From Phytophthora colocasiae (taxonomy: Eukaryota; Oomycota; Peronosporomycetes; Peronosporales; Peronosporaceae): 64,000 bases of DNA. Under the pieces are notes generated by a model. The model worked only from the letters and a program-made list of their open reading frames with translations. It ran no database searches and was not told the origin of the DNA. This document shows positions 1-10,540 of the stretch, piece by piece. Position 1 is the first letter of the stretch; each line of letters opens with the position of its first letter. The stretch lies in contig JAGKQI010000078.1 in assembly GCA_018806915.1 (NCBI GenBank), positions 1,426,001 to 1,490,000 of the forward strand, read 5' to 3'. Position numbers and translations under genes: made by a program.

Positions 1-1032
1 GCGTCGCCCTATCCTGGATAGGATAGGCTATCGAGGTCAAGTCAGTAGCGCTCTGATCCACAAGCCACCCAATTCAAAATACGGCTAGCAACTACAAATT
101 TTGTGGTACTTTTGAAAAAAGTTTGTGCTCATCGCAGAAGGTTGAGGCAACCGTTAAATCGGAACGTGAGCCAACAGTCCACGACGATCTGAAACATGGT
201 GTATTGCTGCAATATTATGGCACGCTTCATTGCTACAAAACACTTGAAACGCTAATTACATTGGTCACTTATGTGCTGCATTCAGCATGACTGCCAGATC
301 CGAACAAATGATGTCAGGCCGACCCCATTGTCGTTTTTAGTCCACAGCTGCTGGAAGCCAATCTTTGCAGTAAAGACTCTTTACGAAAGAGCACGTGTTC
401 CCCCTAGCGCCGCGAGTAGCGGATATCTGTACCGCTACAGACGACGTGAAACTTTCACACTTTTGCAGTTGTTGGAATAGCCAGCTTCGATAGAACAAAC
501 ACAAATTGGACACTTTACACATTTTGAAGAGTATTTTCCTTTTCTGAGTGTTCTTCTTTTCTAAACAAGACACACCACAACAAAGGTTGAGGTAGGCGCC
601 ATACATGTACAGTACTCCAGCTCTACTACTGGTAGCTCTTCGTTGCAAATTACATCGGCATCGTTCGAATACCAAAAGCGTCAAGTTGTCACCACCACCC
701 GGAGCTACGGCATTGACACGGTCAAGTTCACAGAGATGATCGATCGTCACGGATTTGATCCCCGAAAAACGAAAAGAGTCGACGAAAAGAGAGAACCAAC
801 CGCTGGGTCCACCGCAAACGGCAACCAGCAGCATTCCCTCAGGAAAACAACTGCTGCTCCAGATATTAGCGTTTGGTGTCGTGGTCTACGTCGTAGGGTC
901 TGCAACGTTGCATGCTCCAGTCTGATGTAGTACTGGCCGTCGAGGCACGCAGCACGAAAAACATGTACAAACGGTCATGACCCCTTGATGGTCGCTTTGA
1001 CTAAAACGTTAATCATCCCGACACCACTCCGT
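1..1032. other. 5' flank of pectate lyase copy 1, conserved between copies
   Basis: No recognisable gene. About 1 kb is shared with 3460-4433 and 6864-7860. A reading frame at 643-930 on the plus strand (95 codons) stays open in all three copies and overlaps an open antisense frame. Its product resembles nothing I know, so I treat the stretch as promoter or relic sequence rather than a gene. Confidence 0.5.
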
Positions 1033-1049
1033 CCTCATTAATCAATTCG
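1033..1049 (+). promoter_or_regulatory. Oomycete Inr-FPR-like start site, pectate lyase copy 1
   Basis: CCTCATTAATCAATTCG fits the oomycete initiator plus flanking promoter region (YCAYTYY then CAWTTT) with small deviations. It lies about 65-80 nt before the ATG at 1114 and is identical in all three copies. Confidence 0.55.
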
Positions 1050-1113
1050 CCTCTCAGGCCCCAAGCAAGCAGCCTCCAACCAACTACTGTAGTTAAACTC
1101 GCTGCACTCCAAG

Positions 1114-2816
1114 ATGGCCAAGTTGTTCACTCCACTGGTGGCGTCTGCCGCTCTCTTCCTGGCGACTGCCTCCGCCGCTTCCCTGCCGAACGGCTCATGG
1201 CCCGCCAGCAAGGGGACCGTGCAATACAAGCAAGCCTACATCGTCAAGGCTGGTGAGGTCTTCGACGGGAAGATGAAGACGTACGAACGCTCCGACGTGT
1301 CGTGCCAGGAGCAAAAGGAAAGCGGATCGGACACCGCCGTGTTCAAGGTCGAGGCCGGCGGTCACCTCAAGAACGTCATCATCGGCAAGAACCAAATGGA
1401 GGGCGTCCACTGTGACAAGCACGACTGCATCATCGAGAACGTTTGGTGGGACGATGTGTGCGAGGACGCGCTGAGCGTGAAGGGCGGAACCGCCTCCAGT
1501 ATCACCAAGGTCATCGGTGGCGGTGCGCGTTACGCCGACGACAAGGTCATCCAGCACAACGGCTTCGGTACGGTCGATATCGACGGCTTCTACGGTGAGG
1601 ACATCAGCAAGCTCTACCGTTCGTGTGGCACGTGCGGCAACCGTCCCAAGACGGTCAACGTCAAGAACGTGTACGTGGTGAACCCTACGAACGCCATCGT
1701 GACGGTGAACAAGAACTGGGGTGACAAGGCGACGCTGAAGAACGTCTGGGTCAAGTCGAGCAAGGCCTCCGTGAAGGTGTGTCAGTGGTCACAGGGCAAC
1801 GCCAACGGTGAGCCGAAGATGCTAGGCAACGGCCCGTCCCCTCCGCTGTGTCAGTACTCGACGAGCGACATCCACATCAACCAGGACATCTCCAAGGCGG
1901 CTGGCCAGACGCCGTCGCAGGAGGAGCAGGATCCGTCTCAGCAGCAGCAGAGCCCGACGCCGACCACGAAATCCTCGAAGAAGACGAAGGCTCCGAAGAC
2001 AACCGCCCCCAAGAAGACACAGACCCCCGAACCTGTCGAAGAATCCGCCGAACAGGTTGACCAGACCATCCAGCAGACCGTCCAGCAGACCGTGAAGAAC
2101 ACGACGGCTACGGTTCCGGACGGTACGTGGCCTGCCAGCACGGGCACGGTGCTCTACAAGAAGCCATACGTCATCAAGGCCGGTGAGGTCTTCGACGGTA
2201 AGATGAAGACGTACGAACGCTCGGACATCACGTGCTCGGGCGGTGAGGGCCAGAAGGACACGGCGGTGTTCCTCGTGGAGGCCGGCGGCACCCTGAAGAA
2301 CGCCATCATCGGCAAGAACCAGAAGGAGGAGTGCACTGCGACGACCACGAGTGCACCATTGAGAACGTCTGGTGGGACGACGTGTGCGAGGACGCGCTGA
2401 GCATCAAGGGCGGAACCGCCTCCAGCGTCACCACCGTGACCAACTGCGGCGCACGTTACGCTGAGGACAAGGTGGTGCAGCACAACGGCTACGGTACCGT
2501 CAAGATCAAGGGGTTCTTCGCGCAGGAGTTCGGCAAGCTCTACCGCTCGTGCGGCACGTGCGGAAACATCCCCCGTAAGGTCACCGTGGAGAACGTGTTG
2601 GCCATTGACCCGCTGGTTAGTGTCATCACTGTGAACAAGAACAACAACGACCAGGCCACGCTCAAGAACATCCACGTCAAGACGACGAACGGCAAGGACA
2701 ACGTCAAGGTGTGTCAGTGGTCGCAGGCCAGCAAGACGCCGTCCAACCTGGGCGACGGTCCCTCGGGCAAGCTGTGTCAGTACTCGGCGAGTGACATCCA
2801 CATCAACGAGGACTGA
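1114..2816 (+). pseudogene. Pectate lyase, didomain PL3, copy 1 (frameshift in second domain)
   Basis: Secreted pectate lyase that would cleave de-esterified pectin in plant cell walls by beta-elimination. Residues 1-21 form a signal peptide (hydrophobic core, AxA-type cleavage site). The first PL3 domain follows (about 22-260) with the family's acidic motif ENVWWDDVCEDALS at 108-121, then a Thr/Pro/Lys/Gln-rich linker and a second PL3 domain. Compared with copy 2, one G is missing from a GGG run at about 2327-2329. The frame then runs out at 2400 just before the second acidic motif, giving 428 residues; the rest of domain 2 stays open in another frame (2331-2816). A product with a complete first domain could still be made and secreted. 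A sequencing error in the homopolymer is possible. Confidence 0.85.
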
Positions 2817-4433
2817 ACTCGTTGACGTCTTACACTACGAAAGTGTATCATTGGTAGAAGTGGTTGCGTATTGTATCCGTAGGAAAGTGTGAGTGGCGTC
2901 AAAGCATAATAGAAGTTTGTATCGTGAAACCAATATTCAATATTGTCTTCGAAACAAAAATATTAAGATAAATTCTTTTTCGCAATTATTAAATTGAGTT
3001 CATTAAATGTACTGATATGACAGAAAAATAATGGTGCATGTATTGTACATGCACCATTGAGGCTTTTTTTCTGTCCGCACAGGCACGACTACCGCAACAA
3101 CACGTGCGTTTCCGTCTGGGCAACACAATGCAAACATGCAAAGAACAGTTTGGCCGTACCAAAGAATGAAAGGACATGTTCATATCCTTATAAGGATCCT
3201 TATTTGAGCTTGCGAGTACATCGTCGCTCGAATGAGGTCAGTACTATCAAAACTAAAATTGTATGTACAGCCCGCACAAATTCAGCAAGTCGGCCTTCGA
3301 CAACAATTGGGTGTCACGTCGACACTTACCAGTTCTTTGAAGATCTGAAGCCTATCCATTTGGCAGTTTTAGTCAGGTTGATAACCAAAACTCCAAGACG
3401 CTATTTTTTCTCGAGTACCAGACGATTCGATTAGCGTGCGTGGCCATCAGCCGCTCCACCTGGATAGGATAGGCTATCGAGGTCAAGCCAGTAGCGCTCT
3501 GTTCCAGCAAGCCACCCAATTCAAAATACGGCTAACAACTACTAATTTTGTGGTACATTGTACTTTCGAAAAAAGTTTGTGCTCATCGCAGAAGGTTGAG
3601 GCAACCGTTAAATCGGAACGTGAGCCAACAGTCCACGACGATCTGAAACATGGTGTATTGCTGCAATATTATGGCACGCTTCATTGCTACAAAACACTTG
3701 AAACGCTAATTACATTGGTCACTTATGTGCTGCATCCAGCATGATTGCCAGATCCGAACAACTGATGTCAGGCCGACCCCATCGTCGTTTTTAGTCCACA
3801 GCTGCTGGAGGCGAGCCAATCTTTGCAGTAAAGACTCTTTACTAAAGAGCACGTGTTCCCCCTAGCGCCGCTGTAGTAGCGGATATCTGTACCGCTACAG
3901 ACGACGTGAAACTTTCACACTTTTGCAGTTGTTGGAATAGCCAGCTTCGATAGAACACAAATTGGAAACATATTTTGAAATCAAGATATACCGCCGCAAA
4001 GATTAAGGTAGGCGTCATACATGTGCAATACTCCAGCTCTTCGTTGCAAATTACATCGGCATCGTTCGAATACCAAAAGCGTCAAGTTGTCACCACCACC
4101 CGGAGCTACGGCATTGACACGGTCAAGTTCACAGAGATGATCGATCGTCACGGATTTGATCCCCGAAAAACGAAAAGAGTCGACGAAAAGAGAGAACCAA
4201 CCGCTGGGTCCACCGCAAACGGCAACCAGCAGCATTCCCTCAGGAAAACAACTGCTGCTCCAGATATTAGCGTTTGGTGTCGTGGTCTACGTCGTAGGGT
4301 CTGCAACGTTGCATGCTCCAGTCTGATGTAGTACTGGCCGTCGAGGCACGCAGCACGAAAAACATGTACAAACGGTCATGACCCCTTGATGGTCGCTTTG
4401 ACTAAAACGTTAATCAGCCCGACACTACTCCGT
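2817..4433. other. Intergenic part of repeat units 1/2
   Basis: 3' flank of copy 1 (including the hairpin at 3030-3058 and overlapping short palindromes around TAAGGATCCTTA at 3191-3202), then the 5' flank of copy 2. Several frames of 60-130 codons are open but match nothing known and lie in sequence duplicated as a block. I see no supported gene. Confidence 0.5.
3030..3058. repeat. 13-bp perfect hairpin 3' of pectate lyase copy 1
   Basis: Arms AATGGTGCATGTA and its exact reverse complement are separated by the 3-nt loop TTG, followed shortly by a T-run. It lies about 215 bp after the stop codon and recurs 3' of copy 2. It could act in the 3' end of the transcript or be a relic of a small foldback element. 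Confidence 0.7.
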
Positions 4434-4450
4434 CCTCATTAATCAATTCG
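4434..4450 (+). promoter_or_regulatory. Oomycete Inr-FPR-like start site, pectate lyase copy 2
   Basis: Same 17-bp element as at 1033, about 65-80 nt before the ATG at 4515. Confidence 0.55.
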
Positions 4451-4514
4451 CCTCTCAGGCCCCAAGCAAGCAGCCTCCAACCAACTACTGTAGTTAAACT
4501 CGCTGCAACTCAAG

Positions 4515-6218
4515 ATGGCCAAGTTGTTCACTCCTCTGGTGGCGTCTGCCGCTCTCTTCCTGGCGACTGCCTCCGCCGCTTCCCTGCCAAACGGTTCATG
4601 GCCCGCCAGCAAGGGGACCGTGCAATACAAGCAAGCCTACATCGTCAAGGCTGGTGAGGTCTTCGACGGGAAGATGAAGACGTACGAACGCTCCGACGTG
4701 TCGTGCCAGGAGCAAAAGGAAAGCGGATCGGACACTGCCGTGTTCAAGGTCGAGGCCGGCGGTCACCTCAAGAACGTCATCATCGGCAAGAACCAAATGG
4801 AGGGCGTCCACTGTGACAAGCACGACTGCATCATCGAGAACGTTTGGTGGGACGATGTGTGCGAGGACGCGCTGAGCGTGAAGGGCGGAACCGCCTCCAG
4901 TATCACCAAGGTCATCGGTGGCGGTGCGCGTTACGCCGACGACAAGGTCATCCAGCACAACGGCTTCGGTACGGTCGATATCGACGGCTTCTACGGTGAG
5001 GACATCAGCAAGCTCTACCGTTCGTGTGGCACGTGCGGCAACCGTCCCAAGACGGTCAACGTCAAGAACGTGTACGTGGTGAACCCTACGAACGCCATCG
5101 TGACGGTGAACAAGAACTGGGGTGACAAGGCGACGCTGAAGAACGTCTGGGTCAAGTCGAGCAAGGCCTCCGTGAAGGTGTGTCAGTGGTCACAGGGCAA
5201 CGCCAACGGTGAGCCGAAGATGCTAGGCAACGGCCCGTCCCCTCCGCTGTGTCAGTACTCGACGAGCGACATCCACATCAACCAGGACATCTCCAAGGCG
5301 GCTGGCCAGACGCCGTCGCAGGAGGAGCAGGATCCGTCTCAGGAGCAGCAGAGCCCGACGCCGACCACGAAATCCTCGAAGAAGACGAAGGCTCCGAAGA
5401 CAACCGCCCCCAAGAAGACACAGACCCCCGACCCTGTCGAAGAATCCGCCGAACAGGTTGACCAGACCATCCAGCAGACCGTCCAGCAGACCGTGAAGAA
5501 CACGACGGCTACGGTTCCGGACGGTACGTGGCCTGCCAGCACGGGCACGGTGCTCTACAAGAAGCCATACGTCATCAAGGCCGGTGAGGTCTTCGACGGT
5601 AAGATGAAGACGTACGAACGCTCGGACATCACGTGCTCGGGCGGTGAGGGCCAGAAGGACACGGCGGTGTTCCTCGTGGAGGCCGGCGGCACCCTGAAGA
5701 ACGCCATCATCGGCAAGAACCAGAAGGAGGGAGTGCACTGCGACGACCACGAGTGCACCATTGAGAACGTCTGGTGGGACGACGTGTGCGAGGACGCGCT
5801 GAGCATCAAGGGCGGAACCGCCTCCAGCGTCACCACCGTGACCAACTGCGGCGCACGTTACGCTGAGGACAAGGTGGTGCAGCACAACGGCTACGGTACC
5901 GTCAAGATCAAGGGGTTCTTCGCGCAGGAGTTCGGCAAGCTCTACCGCTCGTGCGGCACGTGCGGAAACATCCCCCGTAAGGTCACCGTGGAGAACGTGT
6001 TGGCCATTGACCCGCTGGTTAGTGTCATCACTGTGAACAAGAACAACAACGACCAGGCCACGCTCAAGAACATCCACGTCAAGACGACGAACGGCAAGGA
6101 CAACGTCAAGGTGTGTCAGTGGTCGCAGGCCAGCAAGACGCCGTCCAACCTGGGCGACGGTCCCTCGGGCAAGCTGTGTCAGTACTCGGCGAGTGACATC
6201 CACATCAACGAGGACTGA
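4515..6218 (+). CDS. Pectate lyase, secreted, two PL3 domains (intact copy)
   Basis: 567 residues, about twice the usual single-domain PL3 enzyme. Signal peptide 1-21; first PL3 domain about 22-260 with ENVWWDDVCEDALS at 108-121; linker about 262-335 rich in Thr, Pro, Lys and Gln; second PL3 domain about 336-567 with the same acidic motif near 416-430 and a GxCGN cysteine motif in each domain. PL3 enzymes cleave polygalacturonate with Ca2+; the acidic motif and nearby Lys/Arg are typical of the family. The domains differ enough (for instance NKNWGDKAT versus NKNNNDQAT) to show that the fusion predates the gene triplication. Start: ATG in AAGATGG context, directly followed by a good signal peptide. 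This is the only open copy of three, and is probably expressed during plant infection (inference). Confidence 0.95.
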   Translation: MAKLFTPLVASAALFLATASAASLPNGSWPASKGTVQYKQAYIVKAGEVFDGKMKTYERSDVSCQEQKESGSDTAVFKVEAGGHLKNVIIGKNQMEGVHCDKHDCIIENVWWDDVCEDALSVKGGTASSITKVIGGGARYADDKVIQHNGFGTVDIDGFYGEDISKLYRSCGTCGNRPKTVNVKNVYVVNPTNAIVTVNKNWGDKATLKNVWVKSSKASVKVCQWSQGNANGEPKMLGNGPSPPLCQYSTSDIHINQDISKAAGQTPSQEEQDPSQEQQSPTPTTKSSKKTKAPKTTAPKKTQTPDPVEESAEQVDQTIQQTVQQTVKNTTATVPDGTWPASTGTVLYKKPYVIKAGEVFDGKMKTYERSDITCSGGEGQKDTAVFLVEAGGTLKNAIIGKNQKEGVHCDDHECTIENVWWDDVCEDALSIKGGTASSVTTVTNCGARYAEDKVVQHNGYGTVKIKGFFAQEFGKLYRSCGTCGNIPRKVTVENVLAIDPLVSVITVNKNNNDQATLKNIHVKTTNGKDNVKVCQWSQASKTPSNLGDGPSGKLCQYSASDIHINED

Positions 6219-7860
6219 ACTCGTTGACGTCTTACACTACGAAAGTGTATCATTGGTAGAAGTGGTTGCATATTGTATCCGTAGGAAAGTGTGAGTGGCG
6301 TCAAAGCATAATAGAAGTTTGTATCGTGAAACCAATATTCAATATTGTCTTCGAAACAAAAATATTAAGATAAATTCTTTTTCGCAATTATTAAATTGAG
6401 TTCATTAAATGTACTGATATGACAGAAAAATAATGGTGCATGTATTGTACATGCACCATTGAGGCTTTTTTTTCTGTCCGCACAGGCACGACTACCGCAA
6501 CAACACGTGCGTTTCCGTCTGGGCAACACAATGCAAACATGCAAAGAACAGTTTGGCCGTACCAAAAGAATGAAAGGACATGTTCATATCCTTATAAGGA
6601 TCCTTATTTGAGCTTGCGAGTACATCGTCGCTCGAATGAGGTCAGTACTATCAAAACTAAAATTGTATGTACAGCCCGCACAAATTCAGCAAGTCGGCCT
6701 TCGACAACAATTGGGTGTCACGTCGACACTTACCAGTTCTTTGAAGATCTGAAGCCTATCCATTTGGCAGTTTTAGTCAGGTTGATAACCAAAACTCCAA
6801 GACGCTATTTTTTCTCGAGTACCAGACGATTCGATTAGCGTGCGTGGCCATCAGCCGCTCCACCTGGATAGGATAGGCTATCGAGGTCAAGCCAGTAGCG
6901 CTCTGTTCCAGCAAGCCACCCAATTCAAAATACGGCTAACAACTACTAATTTTGTGGTACATTGTACTTTCGAAAAAAGTTTGTGCTCATCGCAGAAGGT
7001 TGAGGCAACCGTTAAATCGGAACGTGAGCCAACAGTCCACGACGATCTGAAACATGGTGTATTGCTGCAATATTATGGCACGCTTCATTGCTACAAAACA
7101 CTTGAAACGCTAATTACATTGGTCACTTATGTGCTGCATCCAGCATGATTGCCAGATCCGAACAACTGATGTCAGGCCGACCCCATCGTCGTTTTTAGTC
7201 CACAGCTGCTGGAGGCGAGCCAATCTTTGCAGTAAAGACTCTTTACTAAAGAGCACGTGTTCCCCCTAGCGCCGCGAGTAGCGGATATCTGTACCGCTAC
7301 AGACGACGTGAAACTTTCACACTTTTGCAGTTGTTGGAATAACCAGCTTCGATAGAACAAACACAAATTGGACACTTTACACATTTTGAAGAGTATCTTT
7401 TTCCAAGATATACCGCCGCAAAGATTAAGGTAGGCGTCATACATGTGCAGTACTCCAGCTCTTCGTTGCGAATTACATCGGCATCGTTCGAATACCAAAA
7501 GCGTCAAGTTGTCACCACCACCCGGAGCTACGGCATTGACATGGTCAAGTTCACAGAGATGATCGATCGTCACGGATTTGATCCCCGAAAAACGAAAAGA
7601 GTCGACGAAAAGAGAGAACCAACCGCTGGGTCCACCGCAAACGGCAACCAGCAGCATTCCCTCAGGAAAACAACTGCTGCTCCAGATATTAGCGTTTGGT
7701 GTCGTGGTCTACGTCGTAGGGTCTGCAACGTTGCATGCTCCAGTCTGATGTAGCACTGGCCGTCGAGGCACGAGGCACGAAGCACGAACACCTTACAAAC
7801 AGTCATGACCCCTTGATGGTCGCTTTGACTAAAACGTTAATCATCCCGACACCACTCCGT
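6219..7860. other. Intergenic part of repeat units 2/3
   Basis: Same content as 2817-4433: hairpin at 6432-6460, then the 5' flank of copy 3. No supported gene. Confidence 0.5.
6432..6460. repeat. 13-bp perfect hairpin 3' of pectate lyase copy 2
   Basis: Identical to the hairpin at 3030-3058 (13-bp arms, TTG loop), and like it followed by a T-run. Absent after copy 3 because that unit is truncated. Confidence 0.7.
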
Positions 7861-7877
7861 CCTCATTAATCAATTCG
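7861..7877 (+). promoter_or_regulatory. Oomycete Inr-FPR-like start site, pectate lyase copy 3
   Basis: Same 17-bp element as at 1033 and 4434, 65-80 nt before the ATG at 7942. Confidence 0.55.
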
Positions 7878-7941
7878 CCTCTCAGGCCCCAAGCAAGCAG
7901 CCTCCAACCAACTACTGTAGTTAAACTCGCTGCAACTCAAG

Positions 7942-9644
7942 ATGGCCAAGTTGTTCACTCCTCTGGTGGCGTCTGCCGCTCTCTTCCTGGCGACTGCCTC
8001 CGCCGCTTCCCTGCCAAACGGTTCATGGCCCGCCAGCAAGGGGACCGTGCAATACAAGCAAGCCTACATCGTCAAGGCTGGTGAGGTCTTCGACGGGAAG
8101 ATGAAGACGTACGAACGCTCCGACGTGTCGTGCCAGGAGCAAAAGGAAAGCGGATCGGACACTGCCGTGTTCAAGGTCGAGGCCGGCGGTCACCTCAAGA
8201 ACGTCATCATCGGCAAGAACCAAATGGAGGGCGTCCACTGTGACAAGCACGACTGCATCATCGAGAACGTTTGGTGGGACGATGTGTGCGAGGACGCGCT
8301 GAGCGTGAAGGGCGGAACCGCCTCCAGTATCACCAAGGTCATCGGTGGCGGTGCACGTTACGCCGACGACAAGGTCATCCAGCACAACGGCTTCGGTACG
8401 GTCGATATCGACGGCTTCTACGGTGAGGACATCAGCAAGCTCTACCGTTCGTGTGGCACGTGCGGCAACCGTCCCAAGACGGTCAACGTCAAGAACGTGT
8501 ACGTGGTGAACCCTACGAACGCCATCGTGACGGTGAACAAGAACTGGGGTGACAAGGCGACGCTGAAGAACGTCTGGGTCAAGTCGAGCAAGGCCTCCGT
8601 GAAGGTGTGTCAGTGGTCACAGGGCAACGCCAACGGTGAGCCGAAGATGCTAGGCAACGGCCCGTCCCTCCGCTGTGTCAGTACTCGACGAGCGACATCC
8701 ACATCAACCAGGACATCTCCAAGGCGGCTGGCCAGACGCCGTCGCAGGAGGAGCAGGATCCGTCTCAGGAGCAGCAGAGCCCGACGCCGACCACGAAATC
8801 CTCGAAGAAGACGAAGGCTCCGAAGACAACCGCCCCCAAGAAGACACAGACCCCCGACCCTGTCGAAGAATCCGCCGAACAGGTTGACCAGACCATCCAG
8901 CAGACCGTCCAGCAGACCGTGAAGAACACGACGGCTACGGTTCCGGACGGTACGTGGCCTGCCAGCACGGGCACGGTGCTCTACAAGAAGCCATACGTCA
9001 TCAAGGCCGGTGAGGTCTTCGACGGTAAGATGAAGACGTACGAACGCTCGGACATCACGTGCTCGGGCGGTGAGGGCCAGAAGGACACGGCGGTGTTCCT
9101 CGTGGAGGCCGGCGGCACTCTGAAGAACGCCATCATCGGCAAGAACCAGAAGGAGGGAGTGCACTGCGACGACCACGAGTGCACCATTGAGAACGTCTGG
9201 TGGGACGACGTGTGCGAGGACGCGCTGAGCATCAAGGGCGGAACCGCCTCCAGCGTCACCACCGTGACCAACTGCGGCGCACGTTACGCTGAGGACAAGG
9301 TGGTGCAGCACAACGGCTACGGTACCGTCAAGATCAAGGGGTTCTTCGCGCAGGAGTTCGGCAAGCTCTACCGCTCATGCGGCACGTGCGGAAACATCCC
9401 CCGTAAGGTCACCGTGGAGAACGTGTTGGCCATTGACCCGCTGGTTAGTGTCATCACTGTGAACAAGAACAACAACGACCAGGCCACGCTCAAGAACATC
9501 CACGTCAAGACGACGAACGGCAAGGACAACGTCAAGGTGTGTCAGTGGTCGCAGGCCAGCAAGACGCCGTCCAACCTGGGCGACGGTCCCTCGGGCAAGC
9601 TGTGTCAGTACTCGGCGAGTGACATCCACATCAACGAGGACTGA
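7942..9644 (+). pseudogene. Pectate lyase, didomain PL3, copy 3 (frameshift at end of first domain)
   Basis: Nearly identical to copy 2, but one C is missing from the CCCC run at about 8666-8668. The reading frame leaves the PL3 sequence near residue 243 and continues through an Arg/Pro-rich stretch of the wrong frame, stopping at 8922 (326 residues). The second domain stays open from about 8919 to 9644 but has no signal peptide. The truncated product keeps the signal peptide and nearly all of domain 1, including its acidic motif, so loss of activity is not certain. As in copy 1 the lesion is a one-base change in a homopolymer, so assembly error must be excluded. Confidence 0.85.
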
Positions 9645-9790
9645 ACTCGTTGACGTCTTACACTACGAAAGTATATCATTGGTAGAAGTGGTTGCGTATT
9701 GTATCCGTAGGATGCGTAAAACAATAGATGTCTTTTTGCATTGACTTTTGCTGCTAATATTGTCGAAAAGCTCTTCTGCGATGTAATTAG

Positions 9791-10036
9791 TCAGAGCTGG
9801 TGAAGTCCAACAAGTTATTAGCCACACACTGCACAGTCGATGATGTAGTTATCTTGTTGACGTGGTGCGACGGCTGATGCTGTAAATGTAGAGACTTAAA
9901 GAAATGCCTTCTTGTGATGGATAGGGGCAAAGGAATAACCAGGATAGATCTAGCCGTCGCACCACGTCAACAAGATAACTACATCATCGACTGTGCAGTG
10001 TGTGGCTAATAACTTGTTGGACTTCACCAGCTCTGA
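9791..10036. repeat. Foldback element: perfect 85-bp inverted repeat with 76-bp spacer
   Basis: The left arm 9791-9875 is the exact reverse complement of the right arm 9952-10036; the spacer is 9876-9951. I compared all 85 positions by eye and found no mismatch. There is no obvious target-site duplication. A transcript through it would form a long double-stranded stem. It lies between the truncated pectate lyase repeat and the effector remnant. Confidence 0.95.
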
Positions 10037-10071
10037 CCAGGTAGTTCGCAACTTGCAGCATAGGCAACAAT

Positions 10072-10512
10072 GACAATAAAAATCTCGATAAGGTCATTGA
10101 CAAGGCAATGCAAGATCCCGAGACGATAACATTTGCCAAATTAGTGGAGAAGGAGCCACTCAAGGAATGGTTTGAAAATTGGAAATATTCTCCAAGAAAT
10201 ACGTCCCGCTTCCTGCATCTCGACAAAGCGGGAGAAAACATATTCTCGAATCCAAAATTCGAGTTGTGGGTGAAATTTGGCACCCACTATGCTCGATGGC
10301 ATTCGGGCTAATTATCATGGATCTAATTCCGATACTTGGGGCTGCCGAGAAAGTCCCTAGCACGAAGAAGCTGGCTGTTGCAGTTGAATGGCAGATAAAT
10401 GGGTAAGTGAAAAAAGTGAAAACCCCTTGAATATGTCAAGCTGTGGCTTAAAGATAAACCATTCACGGACGATATGCTCCAGCGGTACACAAACAAATTC
10501 AAAAGTGCTTAG
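10072..10512 (+). pseudogene. LWY-repeat effector remnant (C-terminal module, frameshifted)
   Basis: The plus strand keeps a decayed C-terminal part of an LWY-type effector. From about 10072 one frame reads an LWY-like module with the core NPKFELWVKF (about 10249-10278). A second frame then gives AEKVPSTKKLA, as in the intact effector at 36070-38073 (AEKVPSTKKLA near its C-terminus). A third reads through 10441-10512 to a TAG stop. It has no signal peptide, no RxLR region and several frame changes. The upstream part ends close to the right arm of the foldback repeat, suggesting rearrangement there. It is not a functional gene. Confidence 0.75.
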
Positions 10513-10540
10513 ATTTGTGTACAAATTCAGCAACAACAAG

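Larger units (their letters stand above)
14..3459. repeat. Tandem repeat unit 1 of the pectate lyase array
   Basis: First of three direct repeats. The stretch starting CTGGATAGGATAGG at 14 recurs at 3460 and 6864, giving periods of 3446 and 3404 bp. Similarity covers the gene, about 1 kb of 5' flank and about 0.6 kb of 3' flank, so whole transcription units were duplicated. This unit is the most diverged: it carries extra bases around 540-640 and linker substitutions not shared by units 2 and 3. Confidence 0.9.
3460..6863. repeat. Tandem repeat unit 2 of the pectate lyase array
   Basis: Middle 3404-bp unit. It carries the only uninterrupted didomain pectate lyase gene (4515-6218). Its coding and 3' flanking sequence is nearly identical to units 1 and 3. 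Coding substitutions shared with unit 3 (for example in the linker near 5343 and 5431) suggest units 2 and 3 separated last. Confidence 0.9.
6864..9711. repeat. Tandem repeat unit 3 of the pectate lyase array (3' truncated)
   Basis: Third unit. Similarity to units 1 and 2 stops abruptly at about 9711, some 65 bp after the stop codon, where the shared flank is replaced by unrelated DNA leading into the foldback repeat. The 3' hairpin present in the other two units is therefore missing. Confidence 0.88.

Noticed and set aside
5223..6203. 326-codon open frame antisense to pectate lyase copy 2
   Set aside because: GC-rich codon use keeps the antisense frame open; the sense strand encodes a clear PL3 protein and the antisense product resembles nothing.
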